DNA of 64,000 bases from Symbiodinium natans (taxonomy: Eukaryota; Sar; Dinophyceae; Suessiales; Symbiodiniaceae): assembly GCA_905221605.1 (NCBI GenBank), contig CAJNDS010000779.1, positions 1 to 64,000 on the forward strand, written 5' to 3'. Position 1 is the first letter of the stretch; every line of letters begins with the position of its first letter. The position numbers and the translations under genes are program-made. Under the pieces are notes generated by a model, which saw only the letters and a list, made by a program, of their open reading frames with translations, had not been told where the DNA came from and ran no database searches. This document shows, in pieces, positions 1-9,894 of the stretch.

Positions 1-110
1 TTTAGGGTTAGGGTTTAGGGTTTAGGGTTTAGGGTTTAGGGTTTAGGGTTTAGGGTTTAGGGTTTAGGGTTTAGGGTTTAGGGTTTAGGGTTTAGGGTTT
101 AGGGTTTAGG
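1..110 (+). repeat. TTTAGGG array
   Basis: Near-perfect telomere-type heptamers with the G-rich strand on plus. The orientation is wrong for a chromosome end at the left edge, so it is interstitial. Confidence 0.95.
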
Positions 111-119
111 GGGGGAAGC

Positions 120-207
120 TCAGTCTGGCGCCGAGTTTGGCCCCCCAGGCGCTTTGACCACGCTCGCGGCCTTGTTGGCGAACACGGGGTCGGTGCCACC
201 TGAAGAC
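120..207 (-). CDS. exon-like segment, terminal
   Basis: Minus-strand frame contains GGTDPVFANKAASVVKAPGG and ends in TGA. Its 5' side is a pyrimidine tract followed by CAG, a good 3' splice site. It lies between two TTTAGGG arrays. Product not recognised. Confidence 0.4.
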
Positions 208-229
208 TGTGACAGGCAGGGGGGAGGTT

Positions 230-370
230 GTTAGGGATTAGGGTTTAGGGTTTAGGGTTTAGGGTTTAGGGTTTAGGGTTTAGGGTTTAGGGTTTAGGGG
301 GTTTACGGGGTTTAGGGGGTTTAAGGCTTAGGGGGTTTAGGGGGCTTAGGAGGTTCGGGGATTTAGGGGG
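230..370 (+). repeat. TTTAGGG array, degenerating
   Basis: Perfect heptamers decay rightward into TTTAGGGG- and CTTAGGGG-like variants. Confidence 0.9.
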
Positions 371-462
371 CTTAGGGGTTTATGGATCTAGGCGTTTGTT
401 CTTAAGCCAATGTCAACCTCGGAAGTCGATGACTTTGCTTATGCCAGGGTTGTAAGGTAGGG

Positions 463-580
463 GGGTTTACGAAAACAGGGGACCCCCAAAATAGACTGCC
501 AGAAGAGTCCTAAAACCCTAAACCCTAAACCCTAAACCCTAAAAGGACCCCCAATAAGGTGCCCCGAAGCTTCGGAAACC
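463..580 (+). mobile_element. palindromic element family J, copy 1
   Basis: Starts GGTTTACGAAAACAGGGG and ends near CTTCGGAAACC. The same order of motifs (GTTTACGAAAA, CCCCAATAAGG, TCGGAAACC) occurs at 55,763-55,860, and reversed at 56,273-56,379. This copy carries a short CCCTAAA array (about 513-540) that the other copies lack. Confidence 0.6.
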
Positions 581-666
581 GCGCTGCGATGCAGAGGCCA
601 GTTGTGGCGGAGATTCGGGCCGAAGACGGGGGCCCCAAAGCAGCGACAAGTTGCGACACATGGTGA
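580..666 (+). CDS. exon-like segment
   Basis: Frame reads NRAAMQRPVVAEIRAEDGG and stops at TGA 664-666. There is an in-frame ATG at 589. Open length is short, so support rests on composition only. Confidence 0.25.
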   Translation, partial: RAAMQRPVVAEIRAEDGGPKAATSCDTW

Positions 667-677
667 TTTGGGGTGTA

Positions 678-794
678 GGGTTTAGGGTTTAGGGTTTAGG
701 GTTTAGGGTTTGGGGTTTGGGGTTTAGGGTTTAGGGTTTAGGGTTTAGGGTTTAGGGTTTAGGGTTTAGGGTTTAGGGTTTAGGGTTTAGGGTT
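678..794 (+). repeat. TTTAGGG array
   Basis: About 16 heptamers with two TTTGGGG variants in the middle. Confidence 0.95.
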
Positions 795-1035
795 TTGGGA
801 ACGAGGTGCCAACCCCTTTCTGAAGCATACTCCACAACGGCATGCTCGAACTCGAACGGTCGCGGACTCAAGGCCCCTGGCAGTTGCGTACTCTGTCAAG
901 GCTTCAGATTCGCCAAGATCCAGGTACAGCTGGTGATAAAGGTATCTGCAGATGTGGGATACAACTGCGACGGACGCCTCCTCTGCTCGGTCGTCGTGGG
1001 CCTTTCAGGCCAGAAACCTTCGAACCCAAACCCGA
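795..1035 (+). CDS. exon-like segment, frame uncertain
   Basis: A plus frame contains GSCVLCQGFRFAKIQVQLVI and continues through a hydrophobic stretch. A second overlapping plus frame is also open, so the choice is not secure. It directly follows a TTTAGGG array. Confidence 0.25.
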
Positions 1036-1216
1036 AATCCCGTACCCCGCACCCCAAAATCCTGCAACCCGGAACTTTAGGGCTTGGGGTCTAGGGCCCT
1101 TGGAGTTTCTCACCCCCAATCACAATCAGCAAAGGGCAGCCCCGAAGTGCATGGTTACAGTTTGTGGCCTACAGCCGCCTACGCAAGAGGGCGGAACCAG
1201 CAAAACCCTGTAGCTG

Positions 1217-2295
1217 GGATCCCCAGCTTCGGGGTATCAGGAGGGACCCCTAGAAGGCACCCTTAATCTTATTCCCCTATATAAACCCCCTTATAACCCC
1301 TATATAGTTCCCATATACCTAAATAACCCTAAAGAAAGAACCCAGTAAGGTCCCTGAAGGGTCCCTCCTTTAGTCCCTTGACAAGCGAACCCTGCAATTC
1401 TGAATCCCGAATGCCCAAGCTCTGAAGTCCACGCCCAAAGCAGCCATAAACTCAGAGACCCTAAACCCTAACCCTCTCTACCGTATGTAAAACCTTAATT
1501 GAATTTCAGAATTTGGCCGCTTTGTTTTCAGAATTTGGCCGCTTTATTTTCAGAATTGGCCGCTTTGTTTTCAGAATTTGGAAGCTTCATTTTCAGAATT
1601 TGGCCGCTTTATTTTCAAACTGCGCCAACATCAGGCCAAAGTCTAATTGAATTTCAGAATTTCGCCGCTTGCTCGACCCGGAGTGCTGAACCCTAAACCC
1701 TAAACCCTAAACCCCCTTTGTCCAAAGAACTACAAGGTTCCTAAAACCTCAACCCTCAACCCTTAACCCTCAACCCTAACACCGGGGCAGGTTTTGGGGG
1801 CCCGGTAAAAATTAAATCTCTATGATGTACAAGGATCAGAAAAGGGGATTAAGGGCACTCGAACTTACAAATGCATGTCCAAAGCTACTCCTGAACAACC
1901 CCCACCTAAACCCTAAACCCAAAACCCTAAACCCAAAAACATGTAATGAGGCCTGGCGATGCCAATGACCGGGGAGTCTGGACCTTCGCGTCTGGTCTTG
2001 CACTTCTCCCCAAAGGGGGATCTAGATCCCAGAGTAACCTAGGGATAGCTACCCTAAACCCTAAACCCTAAACCCCAAAACCCCAAAACCCTAAACCCTA
2101 AACCCTAAACCGCCTCAACCGCATTTGGGATACTAGGGATGCCCTTCTTGTTTGAAGGGGTGTTATAAGGGAACCAAGCCCTAGAAAAAACGGGGAATAC
2201 GGGCCCACTCTGGTGCCTAGGAGTTTTAGCTAGATTGGGCGGGGTTAGGGGCTTTAGATGGCTTTAGGGTTGGGTGGTTAAGGTTGAAAGAGGTT
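1217..2295. other. gene-free stretch
   Basis: No convincing exon. It holds a possible dispersed element (1,230-1,385, with CCCTATATAA steps; similar sequence at 56,640-56,750), a 26-bp tandem repeat, and degenerate CCCTAAA arrays at about 1,690, 1,905 and 2,052-2,110. Confidence 0.5.
1503..1680 (+). repeat. about 26-bp tandem repeat
   Basis: At least five copies of TTTTCAGAATTTGGCCGCTT with single-base changes, plus a separated sixth copy near 1,650. Confidence 0.85.
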
Positions 2296-2300
2296 TAAGG

Positions 2301-2685
2301 TCCGCCGACCCTGGCGGCGTGTTGGATGGGAAAAGGAGGTGAAAACCTCCCTCTTTCCCTCCTTACCCCCCCAAAACGCGGGGGGGGGGGGGTAGGGGGC
2401 CCGATGGAGGACCACCCACACGGCACAGGACATCGGGGCCCTTTAAGAAAAAACCAACCCCCGCCCCCAACCCCTACCCCCCCCCCCTTACCCACCCCCA
2501 CTACCCCCCCCCCCCCACCTTACCCCCCCCCCCACCTCGCCTCTTTTACCCCACCCCACCCCCCCCCCCCCCCCACCCCCCTACCCCCCCCCACCAACTT
2601 TGGCATCCTTTGACCTAACGAACGCGTTTAAACCTTTCAACTATGCTCCAGCGGGGTCGGCGGCTTGAGCCGGAGGCTCTTAAAT
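2301..2685 (+). mobile_element. short derivative of the 27.9-31.3 kb element
   Basis: The left 160 bp (TCCGCCGACCCTGGCGGCGT, then GAAAACCTCCCTCTTTCCCT and a G-run) match 27,934-28,140. The right 110 bp (ACGCGTTTAAACCTTTCAAC through CCGGAGGCTCTTAAAT) match 31,228-31,328. The two parts are joined here by C-rich sequence only, so this looks like an internally deleted, non-autonomous copy of the long element. CCGCCGACCC at the left end is inverted at the right end. Confidence 0.7.
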
Positions 2686-2745
2686 TTAGGGTTTAGGGTT
2701 AGAGCTGAAGGCTTCGGGGGTTTGAGGAATTCAGCGGGGTGCTAA

Positions 2746-2856
2746 GAAAAGCTGTTGAAAGCAGGCGAGTACTCTCTGGTGGCACAGAAGCATCAGGGGC
2801 AGGACCGCTCTAGCTGCCGTATGCAAGCAGACCTGCCGCTGCAGCCACTAAATTAG
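2746..2856 (+). CDS. exon-like segment, terminal
   Basis: Frame EKLLKAGEYSLVAQKHQGQD runs to TAG at 2,854-2,856. It opens just after CTAAG, a possible 3' splice site. It is followed by a CCCTAAA array. Confidence 0.4.
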   Translation, partial: EKLLKAGEYSLVAQKHQGQDRSSCRMQADLPLQPLN

Positions 2857-2991
2857 AAATTCCGGAGTCCCAAACCCCTAAACCCCTAAACCCTAAACCC
2901 TAAACCCTAAACCCTACTACTCCCTAAGGCTGTCTGTGGCCGTAAAATCGCTGGTCTGAAGTGTGGGACTGCATTTTCCTACAGCGTTACC

Positions 2992-3143
2992 TCATTCAGA
3001 GCCCCCTGCACCAGTAGCGCGATCGGATGAGCTTCTTTCAGCAGAAGTTGGTTCAGCGTCTTTTCCCTGCCGGTTGCTCTGAGCTGGGTCATAAGCGACC
3101 TCCAATACGGTATTCAGAAAGAGGCCACGCCATTCTGTCCCTC
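2992..3143 (-). CDS. exon-like segment, terminal
   Basis: About 50 codons open on minus, beginning after a TCGGGAG|GG 3' splice site. It includes GLFLNTVLEVAYDPAQSN and then a hydrophilic Ser/Glu/Asp-rich tail ending at TGA. One of the longer spacer frames; product unknown. Confidence 0.45.
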
Positions 3144-3295
3144 CCGACCCCCGTCAGGCTCCGCCTCGAGGCAGGTGTGTCGTAAAATAAGGCCTTGACT
3201 CCCTGACTTGCAGTAAACCCACTACAGCTCATTAGGGTTCAGAGTTGAGGGTTTAGGGTTTTAGGGTTTAGGGTTTAGGGTTGAGGGTTTACGGT

Positions 3296-3502
3296 TTAGG
3301 GCTTTGCCCTGCTTCGTGGCGAAGTACTGGGCCCCAGGGTCGAGGTTCTGAGCCCATCTGACAGTATCGACCACATCGCGGGAGCGTGTGTTCCTTGCAC
3401 AGCACGCTCCGACCACTGCTCAGGAATGGCATTCTCATCTTTGAGGGAGTATCTATCGAACCCGATTCGCCAAAAAAACAAAAAGACCGAATTAAAGCTC
3501 AT
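3296..3502 (-). CDS. exon-like segment
   Basis: Open minus frame with ALSKDEN-type hydrophilic sequence (YSLKDENAIPEQWSERAVQG). Its stop lies at the edge of the TTTAGGG array. Confidence 0.3.
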   Translation of the reverse strand: MSFNSVFLFFWRIGFDRYSLKDENAIPEQWSERAVQGTHAPAMWSILSDGLRTSTLGPSTSPRSRAKP

Positions 3503-3540
3503 TGCACCCCCGAAAAGCTTTGAAGCCCAAGAGGTCTTGG

Positions 3541-3663
3541 CATGGTGCCCTTAGTATGGGCCCTTGCAAGGGGACTCCTTATATACCCCTTTTATACCCT
3601 ATATACAACCCAAGGGCCCGAACCCTTCAAAAAGGGGGTAAGGGACCGTATTTGGTGCCCATG
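3541..3663. mobile_element. palindromic element family C, copy 1
   Basis: Ends CATGGTGCCC and GGTGCCCATG are inverted. The interior has TTAGTATGGGCCCTTG and AAGGGGGTAAGGGACC, shared with 19,921-20,020, 39,386-39,520 and 40,243-40,394. Confidence 0.6.
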
Positions 3664-4191
3664 TCGGGTGGTTGTCAAATCTGTGGAGGCCTCGGGCCGG
3701 AGGTGTCTAGGTTGTCAGAACAGGCACCCCCCTCCAAATCCTCCCCCCACACCCAAAGCCACTTTTCGGACCCCTTTTTTTGCCTCAAATGGGTACCCCA
3801 TGGCCTACCCCCCCGGAGCCCCCCCCCCGCTGCCCCCTAGCCCCACCCCAACCCCCCCCCTCAACCCCCCCCCTCCACCCCCCCCCTCTCCCCCCCTCCC
3901 CCCCTCCCCTCCCCCCCACCGCTGCTTTTCCTGTGAGCACCGCATTACAAGAGCCGAAAAGTCTAAACCTTAAACCTGAACCCTACCCCCCCTGAGGGGC
4001 CTGGCTCAACCCTACGATCACTCCAAGCCGAACCCTAAACCCAAAAAAACCCTAAACCCCAAAGCGTGAACCTTGAGCCCGAAGCCCTCAATCCTAAACT
4101 AACCCTTATTGCTTGGGTCCAGCGACTTGGGCGCTGCGGAATCACCATGCTCACGCGGATGCGCTGGGCCGGGCCGAGGCGGGTCGCGTAG

Positions 4192-4278
4192 CGTTAAAAT
4201 TATGGTCCCTTTTTGGATCCCCATTATAGTAAGGCACCTATTTTTAGGGTGCCCCAAAAGGGAATCATAATTTTGACA
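4192..4278. mobile_element. palindromic element (family M)
   Basis: GTTAAAATTATGGTCCCTTT at the left is inverted imperfectly as AAAGGGAATCATAATTTTGAC at the right. It could form a hairpin of about 87 bp. It interrupts an open minus frame. Confidence 0.55.
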
Positions 4279-4499
4279 ACCACCCGTGTAACTAATGTAA
4301 CTAATCTTAGAAACCCCCAAAGAGCCCATCCCTAGGCACGCTGCCCCCGCCTTGACTCCATCTGACTGGGCCCGCTCCACAATCTTGCCTTTCAGCGCCC
4401 GCCTCAGGCACTTGCTTGTTGCAATACTAGGGTTTAGGGTTTCAGGTTTAGGGTCTAGAGTTTAGGGTGTAGGGTGTAGGGCCTCAGGCACTTGCTGAG

Positions 4500-4640
4500 A
4501 ATCTCTTTGGACTTTGCAAATCTACTTCGTATCTCCCTGGAAACGCTGTTACAATCCCCATAACTTATAACGCACCTTACTGGCCCTAAGCCCTAAGCCC
4601 TAAACCCTCAACCTTTGAGTCAAAAGGGCTTCCAAGTGTG
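4500..4640. mobile_element. palindromic element family K, copy 1
   Basis: Carries CTTTGCAAATCTACTTCGTAT and ends with AGTCAAAAGGGCTTCCAAG. Related copies are at 14,685-14,795 and, reversed, 50,525-50,635. A short CCCTAAG/CCCTAAA array lies inside this copy. Confidence 0.5.
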
Positions 4641-4675
4641 GCCAAGAGCTTCAAGCCGAGGGGCCATGGGAGTGT

Positions 4676-4830
4676 GGGGTTTAGGGTTTAGGGTTTAGGG
4701 TTTAGGGTTTAGGGTTTAGGGTTTAGGGTTTGGGGGTTTGGGGGTTTGGGGGTTTGGGGGATTGGGGGTTTGGGGGTTTGGGGTTTAGGGTTGAAGGTTT
4801 AGGGTTTAGGGGGTGTAGGGGTTTTAGGGA
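4676..4830 (+). repeat. TTTAGGG array with TTTGGGGG block
   Basis: Eight perfect heptamers are followed by a homogeneous run of 8-mers TTTGGGGG, then mixed units. Confidence 0.95.
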
Positions 4831-5058
4831 TCATGGGAGACGTTGCAAATCAGACCTGGGGAGCTCCAAAGGAAGGCAAATGACCCTGCCAGTGAACTGC
4901 ACCCCACACCCTCAGCCCTACGCCCGAAGCCCTAAACTCTGAACCCTAAACCAACACCCAGGAAACACAAGCCCAAATTACACGAAGTTCTGCATCGTGG
5001 TCTGGTTTGTTTTTAGGATTTTGTGTTTAGGGTTTAGGGTTTTGAGGTTAGGGTTCAG

Positions 5059-5163
5059 GGTTTGCACAAATCCTGCAAAAAGCGTTGACGCCGCAAACAG
5101 CCGAGCCGGCGGCAGGAACATATTGATGTGCCTCAGTTGCAGCCGACCAACAAACAGAGACAA
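5059..5163 (-). CDS. exon-like segment, possible first exon
   Basis: ATG-initiated minus frame MSLFVGRLQLRHINMFLPPA continues to a GCAG|GA junction next to a telomeric array. Hydrophobic and basic; could be a targeting sequence. Function unknown. Confidence 0.3.
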
Positions 5164-5199
5164 ACAAGAACGCCCTGAATGCTAAACAACGCACAAGGC

Positions 5200-6410
5200 T
5201 CAGAACCCCAAAGCAACAACGTGCCTGAACTCCCTCGAAAGAAGGTTTTTTCGTTCAGGGTTCAGAGTTCAGGGAAGCACCGCGAAGTTCCCCGTAGTTC
5301 TTTAATGCAATTCTTTACTTACCCACCCGCCCGCCACCCACCACCCAATGCGCGCCCCGCCTCCCCCGCCAAAAAAACACCAACTGCTATCACTCTGCTT
5401 TCCCTCCCTGGAACGTCCCGCCTTCGCACTGTTCTCAACCCGAATAGTTATGGACACAGGGTAAGCTAAAGATTGAGCCCTTCGCAATCAGATCCTGAAA
5501 GCCCGACGCATTAAGATCTCTACTTTCTCCCAAAGACTACTAATTGCTTAAGAACCCCCCAAAAAAGAAAAACTATTCCTACTGTTCAAGCGAAATATAC
5601 GGACCTTTTACTTTTTTATTCACTATTCTTACTGTTTAAGCGAAATATACGGATCTTTTACTTTTTTTTATTCTTTGGGATTCTTGAGCAGCTAGTAGAA
5701 GAACAGTCGTCGAGCAGATGAGCCCCCGAGCTATCCTGCTCCCACTACTTGCACGGGTTGAGGGTTTAGGGTTTAGGGTTTAGGGTTTCGGGTTTCGGGT
5801 TTCAGGTTTCGGGTAGCAAACCCTATGCCCTCAAGCCGACACCCTAAGACGTCAAAGCTTCATGTTGGGGTGCGCTATGGTGTGGGCCCCCTGTTTGAAG
5901 TCAAGCTTGCCGGGCTATTCAGGACCGTGGCTTAGGGTTTAGGGTCTAGGGTCTAGGGTTTAGGGTTTAGGGTCCATGAAGTCAAGTCTTCCGGATATCG
6001 TAAGCATATTCTTTACGTGCGGAGCGCCTTTAAAGTCAACTGCCGCGCGTCTCTGTCCCTTTTTGTGTCTATATAAACTCCAAACCAGCTTCGACTGTTC
6101 GGGGGGGCGGGAGGGACACAACAAATAGCAGGTAAAACGTTGCTGCAGGTTTGACTAGCTGAAGGTATGGGGTTCAGGATTCATCGTCTCAACCGTTCTT
6201 CGGGGTGCCCCCCCGCGCCCCCCTCACCCCATCAAGACACGTATCCGCGATAAAACTTCTGCAACACATCTTTATACTTAGATGCTCTCAAAGGGGGGGG
6301 GGGGGGGCAGCTGAAGTTCTTTCCATGGTGTGGGGAGAGCTACTACCCCTTCAAGAAGTAACGGGGACGGACGCACAGCCTGGGTAGGGTTTTGGGCTTA
6401 GGGTTGAGGG
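5200..6410. other. mixed repeats, no clear gene
   Basis: Contains a roughly 60-bp tandem duplication (5,572-5,672; AGCGAAATATACGGA in both), short TTTAGGG arrays at 5,757 and 5,930, a G-run near 6,294 and only weak open frames. Confidence 0.4.
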
Positions 6411-6416
6411 TTGGGC

Positions 6417-6485
6417 TTTGACAACTTCCGCCAAGGCAGGTACTCGATGGGAAGCGTCTGCCCAACAGCCTGCGGGCACGTAGCC
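6417..6485 (+). CDS. exon-like segment
   Basis: Frame FDNFRQGRYSMGSVCPTACG sits between a TTTAGGG-like and a CCCTAAA array. Short, so support is by composition. Confidence 0.28.
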
Positions 6486-6627
6486 CTAAACCCTAAACCC
6501 TAAGCCCTAAACCCTGAACCCTAAACCCTAAACCCTAAACCCTAAACCCACAAGCTCGAAAGATCGTTAACAGCCCTACAAGCTTGGCCATCCTTTTCCC
6601 CTCAACCCTCAACTCTCCTTCCTAAAC

Positions 6628-6690
6628 ACGTTTCAGGTTTAGGGTTTAGGGTTTAGGGTTTAGGGTTTAGGGTTTAGGGTTTAGGGCTTA
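6628..6690 (+). repeat. TTTAGGG array
   Basis: Eight or nine heptamers ending in CTTAGGG. Confidence 0.95.
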
Positions 6691-6933
6691 GGGTCTTACT
6701 TAGAAGGGAAGGGGGCTCCTGGGGGGTCGGCACCTCGAAAAACCTTAAGGGAAGCTAGTGGGGAGTGTTAGGGAACCTTTGGTTACATGTCCCACCTGGA
6801 ACCCCCTCCCTGAAGGCCCCTACCAATCTGCGTTTAGGGCTCAAAACCCCCCCTCCCTCAAGGAGCCTATAAATCTACATTTTTAGAGCTCAAAGCAGTC
6901 CCCCAGACCCTCAACACCAAACTGCAAGCGAGC

Positions 6934-7083
6934 TTGTGCGGTGGTGGCCCACTTTGGGAGAGCGGAGGGGGGTGGTCGGACCTTGGTTTGTGGGAAACGA
7001 ACGCCTCAGTTGGGACAGCAAGGGCCGGAAACCCTGAGGACCCAAACGTTGAAACCACCAAATTCCAAAAATCCCCCCAAAAA
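6934..7083 (+). CDS. exon-like segment
   Basis: About 50 open codons with WETNASVGTARAGNPEDPNV, running into a CCCTAAA array on the right. Two other overlapping frames are open but read less like protein. Confidence 0.33.
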
Positions 7084-7109
7084 CCCAAACCCCAAACCCA
7101 AAACGTCAC

Positions 7110-7262
7110 CGACTAAACCCTAAACCCTAAACCCTAAACCCTAAACCCTAAACCCTAAACCCTGAGAATACGCTCCACGGGCAGGCCTCTTTAAAGAAGA
7201 TCAGAACCTTAGCCCTAAACCCTAAACCCTAAACCCTAAACCCTAAACCCTAAACCCAAAAC
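7110..7262 (-). repeat. two CCCTAAA arrays
   Basis: Heptamer blocks at 7,110-7,165 and 7,210-7,262 with a 45-bp spacer. Confidence 0.95.
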
Positions 7263-7340
7263 AAGAAACAAGCAGAGGAAACGCCTCGCCGAGCTGGACC
7301 GCATGCCGCTGCTTGGCGTTGGGGGTGGACGCCTGTCGGA

Positions 7341-7448
7341 GGGTTTAGGGTTTAGGGTTTAGGGTTTAGGGTTTAGGGTTTAGGGTTTAGGGTTTAGGGT
7401 TTAGGGTTTAGGGTTTAGGGTTTAGGGTAGGGTTTAGGGTTTAGGGTT
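7341..7448 (+). repeat. TTTAGGG array
   Basis: About 15 heptamers with one 5-bp unit near 7,425. Confidence 0.95.
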
Positions 7449-7554
7449 GCAGCTCCGGCATCAGGGATTCATCCCTAAACCGGCTCCGATGCCCCACACC
7501 CTGAGCCCCAAGCCCCAAACGAGAAATTGCTAAATTCCACACCCTATAGGGTCC

Positions 7555-7625
7555 CTAAACCCCAAACCCCAAACCCCAAACCCCAAACCCCAAACCCTAA
7601 ACCCTAAACCCTAAACCCTAAACCC
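7555..7625 (-). repeat. CCCCAAA then CCCTAAA array
   Basis: Five CCCCAAA units switch abruptly to five CCCTAAA units, showing block-wise homogenisation of variants. Confidence 0.95.
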
Positions 7626-7628
7626 TAC

Positions 7629-7700
7629 TTCAACACTCCAAAACATCGCCTCGATGGCAGCCACCAGCTCCTCAATGGTCACTGGCATCAGAGACTGGTC
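7629..7700 (-). CDS. exon-like segment with both splice sites
   Basis: Exactly 24 codons between CGCAAG|GAC and GAA|GTAGGG. It includes LMPVTIEELVAAIEAMFW, an amphipathic helix-like sequence. The 5' splice site is formed by the edge of the telomeric array. Confidence 0.5.
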
Positions 7701-7864
7701 CTTGCGGGAAAAGTTTCAATGAACCTAAACCCTAAACCCTAAACCCTAAACCCTAAACCCTAAACCCTAAACCCAAAGGGCTTAGGGTCCAGGGCTTGTG
7801 GCTGCTCTATGGCTGGTCCTGACTCCTGACCCTAAAACGCAGCTTCTGGGGGTTGAGGCCTCAA

Positions 7865-7947
7865 GGGGTTTAGGGTTTAGGGTTTAGGGTTTAGGGTTTA
7901 GGGTTTAGGGTTTAGGGTTTAGGGTTTAGGGTTTAGGGTTTAGGGTT
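7865..7947 (+). repeat. TTTAGGG array
   Basis: About 11 perfect heptamers. Confidence 0.95.
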
Positions 7948-7964
7948 GGGCTTCAATGGTAAAG

Positions 7965-8209
7965 CCCTAAGGGTCCATGTACCTATATAGTCAGGGCGGG
8001 GCTCTACCATCATCTGCAGGCCTCTACTATGGCAGAAATGCTCGCCGGTAACGGTGGCTATAGCAGAAACTGTAACGGAAAGTAGCGGAGCTGTAACGGA
8101 GCCGTATCGGAAGGCTGCAACGGAGTGCTACAGTATATAGGGAATACTTGGGCCTTAGAGCACCTCCTATATGGGGACGTTGGGGCCCAAGTATACAAAA
8201 ATGAGGTCC
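7965..8209. mobile_element. palindromic element family B, copy 1 (expanded)
   Basis: Starts CCCTAAGGGTCCATGTACCT and ends GGGGCCCAAGTATAC...ATGAGGTCC. About 110 bp of short degenerate repeats on GTAACGGA (8,040-8,130) has been added in the middle compared with the 110-bp copies at 13,251 and 40,960. Confidence 0.6.
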
Positions 8210-8444
8210 GTTAAAAAAAGCGTTAGAGGTTTAGGGCGTAGAGTTTAAGGGGCCAAAAGTCTTCAGGGACGATGGGCTGGCGTTTCAAGGATTTAGGGTG
8301 TAGGGTAAGGTTTCGGGTTTGAGGTTTAGTGTTTAAGGTTGAGGGTTGAGTGTTCAGGGCACATACTGCGGTACAAGTAGCAGGAATTTTGGTAGCATGT
8401 GAAGCAGCTGCCCCAATCCTGCCTTCTCAGAGAGCTGTCAACCT

Positions 8445-8790
8445 TCACCAAGCACCTCGTCCACGGCCCCAGGCTGGCAAAATACTCAGGTCTTGTGCCA
8501 TCACAGCCTCATGGGTGGTGGCCTTGATCTTCCATCCTGCAAGCTCGCGCACTGTCACTGCAAGGCCCCAGATGTCGAGCTTCTGAGTGGCAGGGCCACC
8601 CAGAAAGTGTATGAACCCGGTTCTGGGGCCCGCGGAACCCTGAACCTGAATCCCGCGAGTTGCGAAGGAACTTGCCGGCATGGTCTGCGCGGGCTCCGGG
8701 TTGTACCAGAAAGTCCCGCTGCCCTGCCCCTGATGTTTGTAGATTGTACACTCTTCCCAGGGATGGACGGCAGAATGGCCCGGCTACAGC
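8445..8790 (-). CDS. protein kinase C-lobe fragment
   Basis: A minus frame reads GSGTFWYNPEPA, then about 35 residues later GGPATQKLDIWGLAVTVREL. GTxxYxxPE resembles the activation-loop end and APE motif of protein kinases, and DIWGLxxxxxEL resembles the DxWxxGxxxxEL helix F motif. The longer-than-usual gap may hide a small intron. No N-lobe or HRD motif was found nearby, so it would be a partial gene or fragment. It differs from the N-lobe/HRD fragment at 28.4-29.6 kb. The kinase assignment is inferred from these two motifs only. Confidence 0.4.
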
Positions 8791-8855
8791 ACGGTGGGTT
8801 TCAACTGAGCTGCAAGGACCTCAGTGTTGAAGAGACTAGATAAGCACGAAAAACC

Positions 8856-9020
8856 GTGCGAATCAAAGCATCCAGCCTCGCTAAATTCACCCCGGGAGAC
8901 CGGGTCGCGCGACAACCAGCTTCGACAACCAGCTTGTCGCTCGGCCAACTTTATGGTACCAAAACCACTTCCGCGCCCTCTGGTGAAAGGATGTGCTCCA
9001 TCTACGCCCGGTGTCTTGGT
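8856..9020 (+). CDS. exon-like segment
   Basis: Open plus frame with SSLAKFTPGDRVARQPASTT and GERMCSIYARCLGC, ending in a short CCCTAAA array. Product unknown. Confidence 0.3.
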
Positions 9021-9117
9021 TGCCCAAACCCTAAACCCTAAACCCTGGAACCAGATGCCTCAAAACTCAATCCTCCGCCAAGGAGGTCTCGGGTGCCAGG
9101 GCCCAATGAAACCTTAC

Positions 9118-9175
9118 TGAAAAGTACGGCAATCTTCCAAACGCCACTCAGCAAAACCCTCAGCACGACCAACCC
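9118..9175 (-). CDS. exon-like segment with splice sites
   Basis: Lies between TGCAG|GG and CA|GTAAGG, a consensus-like 5' splice site. Encodes GRAEGFAEWRLEDCRTF. Confidence 0.45.
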
Positions 9176-9249
9176 CTGCAACCCTAAATCCATCCAAAAC
9201 CCAAAACCCTAAACCCTGAGTCCTAAACCCTAAACCCTAAACTCTAAAC

Positions 9250-9372
9250 CCTGTGTCCAGTGGTGTGGGTGACGCTTCTGCAGCTGCAACCGCACTGAAG
9301 TTCGCCCTGCACATGACTTCTCGGTTCTTAGTACGGGGATGTAGGGCCTTGCAGGCATATCCCCCTATCTGG
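9250..9372 (-). CDS. exon-like segment
   Basis: Minus frame YACKALHPRTKNREVMCRAN followed by an Ala-rich stretch and TPLDTG. It ends at ACAGG|GTTTAG, a 5' splice site supplied by the telomeric repeat. Confidence 0.4.
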
Positions 9373-9419
9373 CCCTGCAAGGGAAACAAGGGGTATGTAT
9401 ATGCGCCAGCATAGGCGCA

Positions 9420-9455
9420 CCCCCCCCCCTCCCCCCCCCCTCCCCCCCCCATGGT
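9420..9455. repeat. poly-C tract
   Basis: C-runs interrupted by single T and A. Low complexity; a polyglycine frame across it is an artefact. Confidence 0.8.
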
Positions 9456-9529
9456 ATCCCCCCCGCCCCCCCCTGTGGTTCATGGTGGGTTTTGGAGTCC
9501 CTCCCCCCTGGTCCGTGGTTCATGGGTTT

Positions 9530-9870
9530 GTGGTTGAGGGGTTTAGGGTTAGGCTGTAGAGTTCAGGATTTTCACTCTGGTCCATTGGTTCATTGTGGGT
9601 TTAGAGTTTAATCAGGGTTCAAGGTTTGGGGTAATGGTAGGTTTACGGTTTCCCCTCTCCCCCCTGTGGTTCGTGCTGAGTTTACGCTACAGGGTTCAGG
9701 GTTAAAGCGGCTAAGGTTTCGGGTTTACCCTTCTCCCTCCTGTCGTTCATTGGTGGGTTTAGGTTTTAGGGCTTAGGGTCCAGGGTGGAGTTTAGGCTGA
9801 GGTTTCTCTGTCCTGCCCCGTGGTCCGTGGTGTTTTTAGGGTTAACAGGCAGGGTTTGGGGGGGGATGCC
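9530..9870 (+). other. diverged TTTAGGG-rich stretch with G-run
   Basis: Repeated GGTTCATGGTGGGTTTAGG-like units, a few hundred bases long, then a long G-run at about 9,872-9,892. No gene seen. Confidence 0.5.
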
Positions 9871-9894
9871 GTGGGGGGGGGGGGGGGGGGGGTC

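Noticed and set aside
1-110. Chromosome end at the left edge
   Set aside because: A left telomere should read CCCTAAA on plus; here it is TTTAGGG, and similar arrays occur throughout.
2326-2613. Proline-rich proteins over C-runs (also 3,780-3,995 and 30,913-31,261)
   Set aside because: Homopolymer artefacts.
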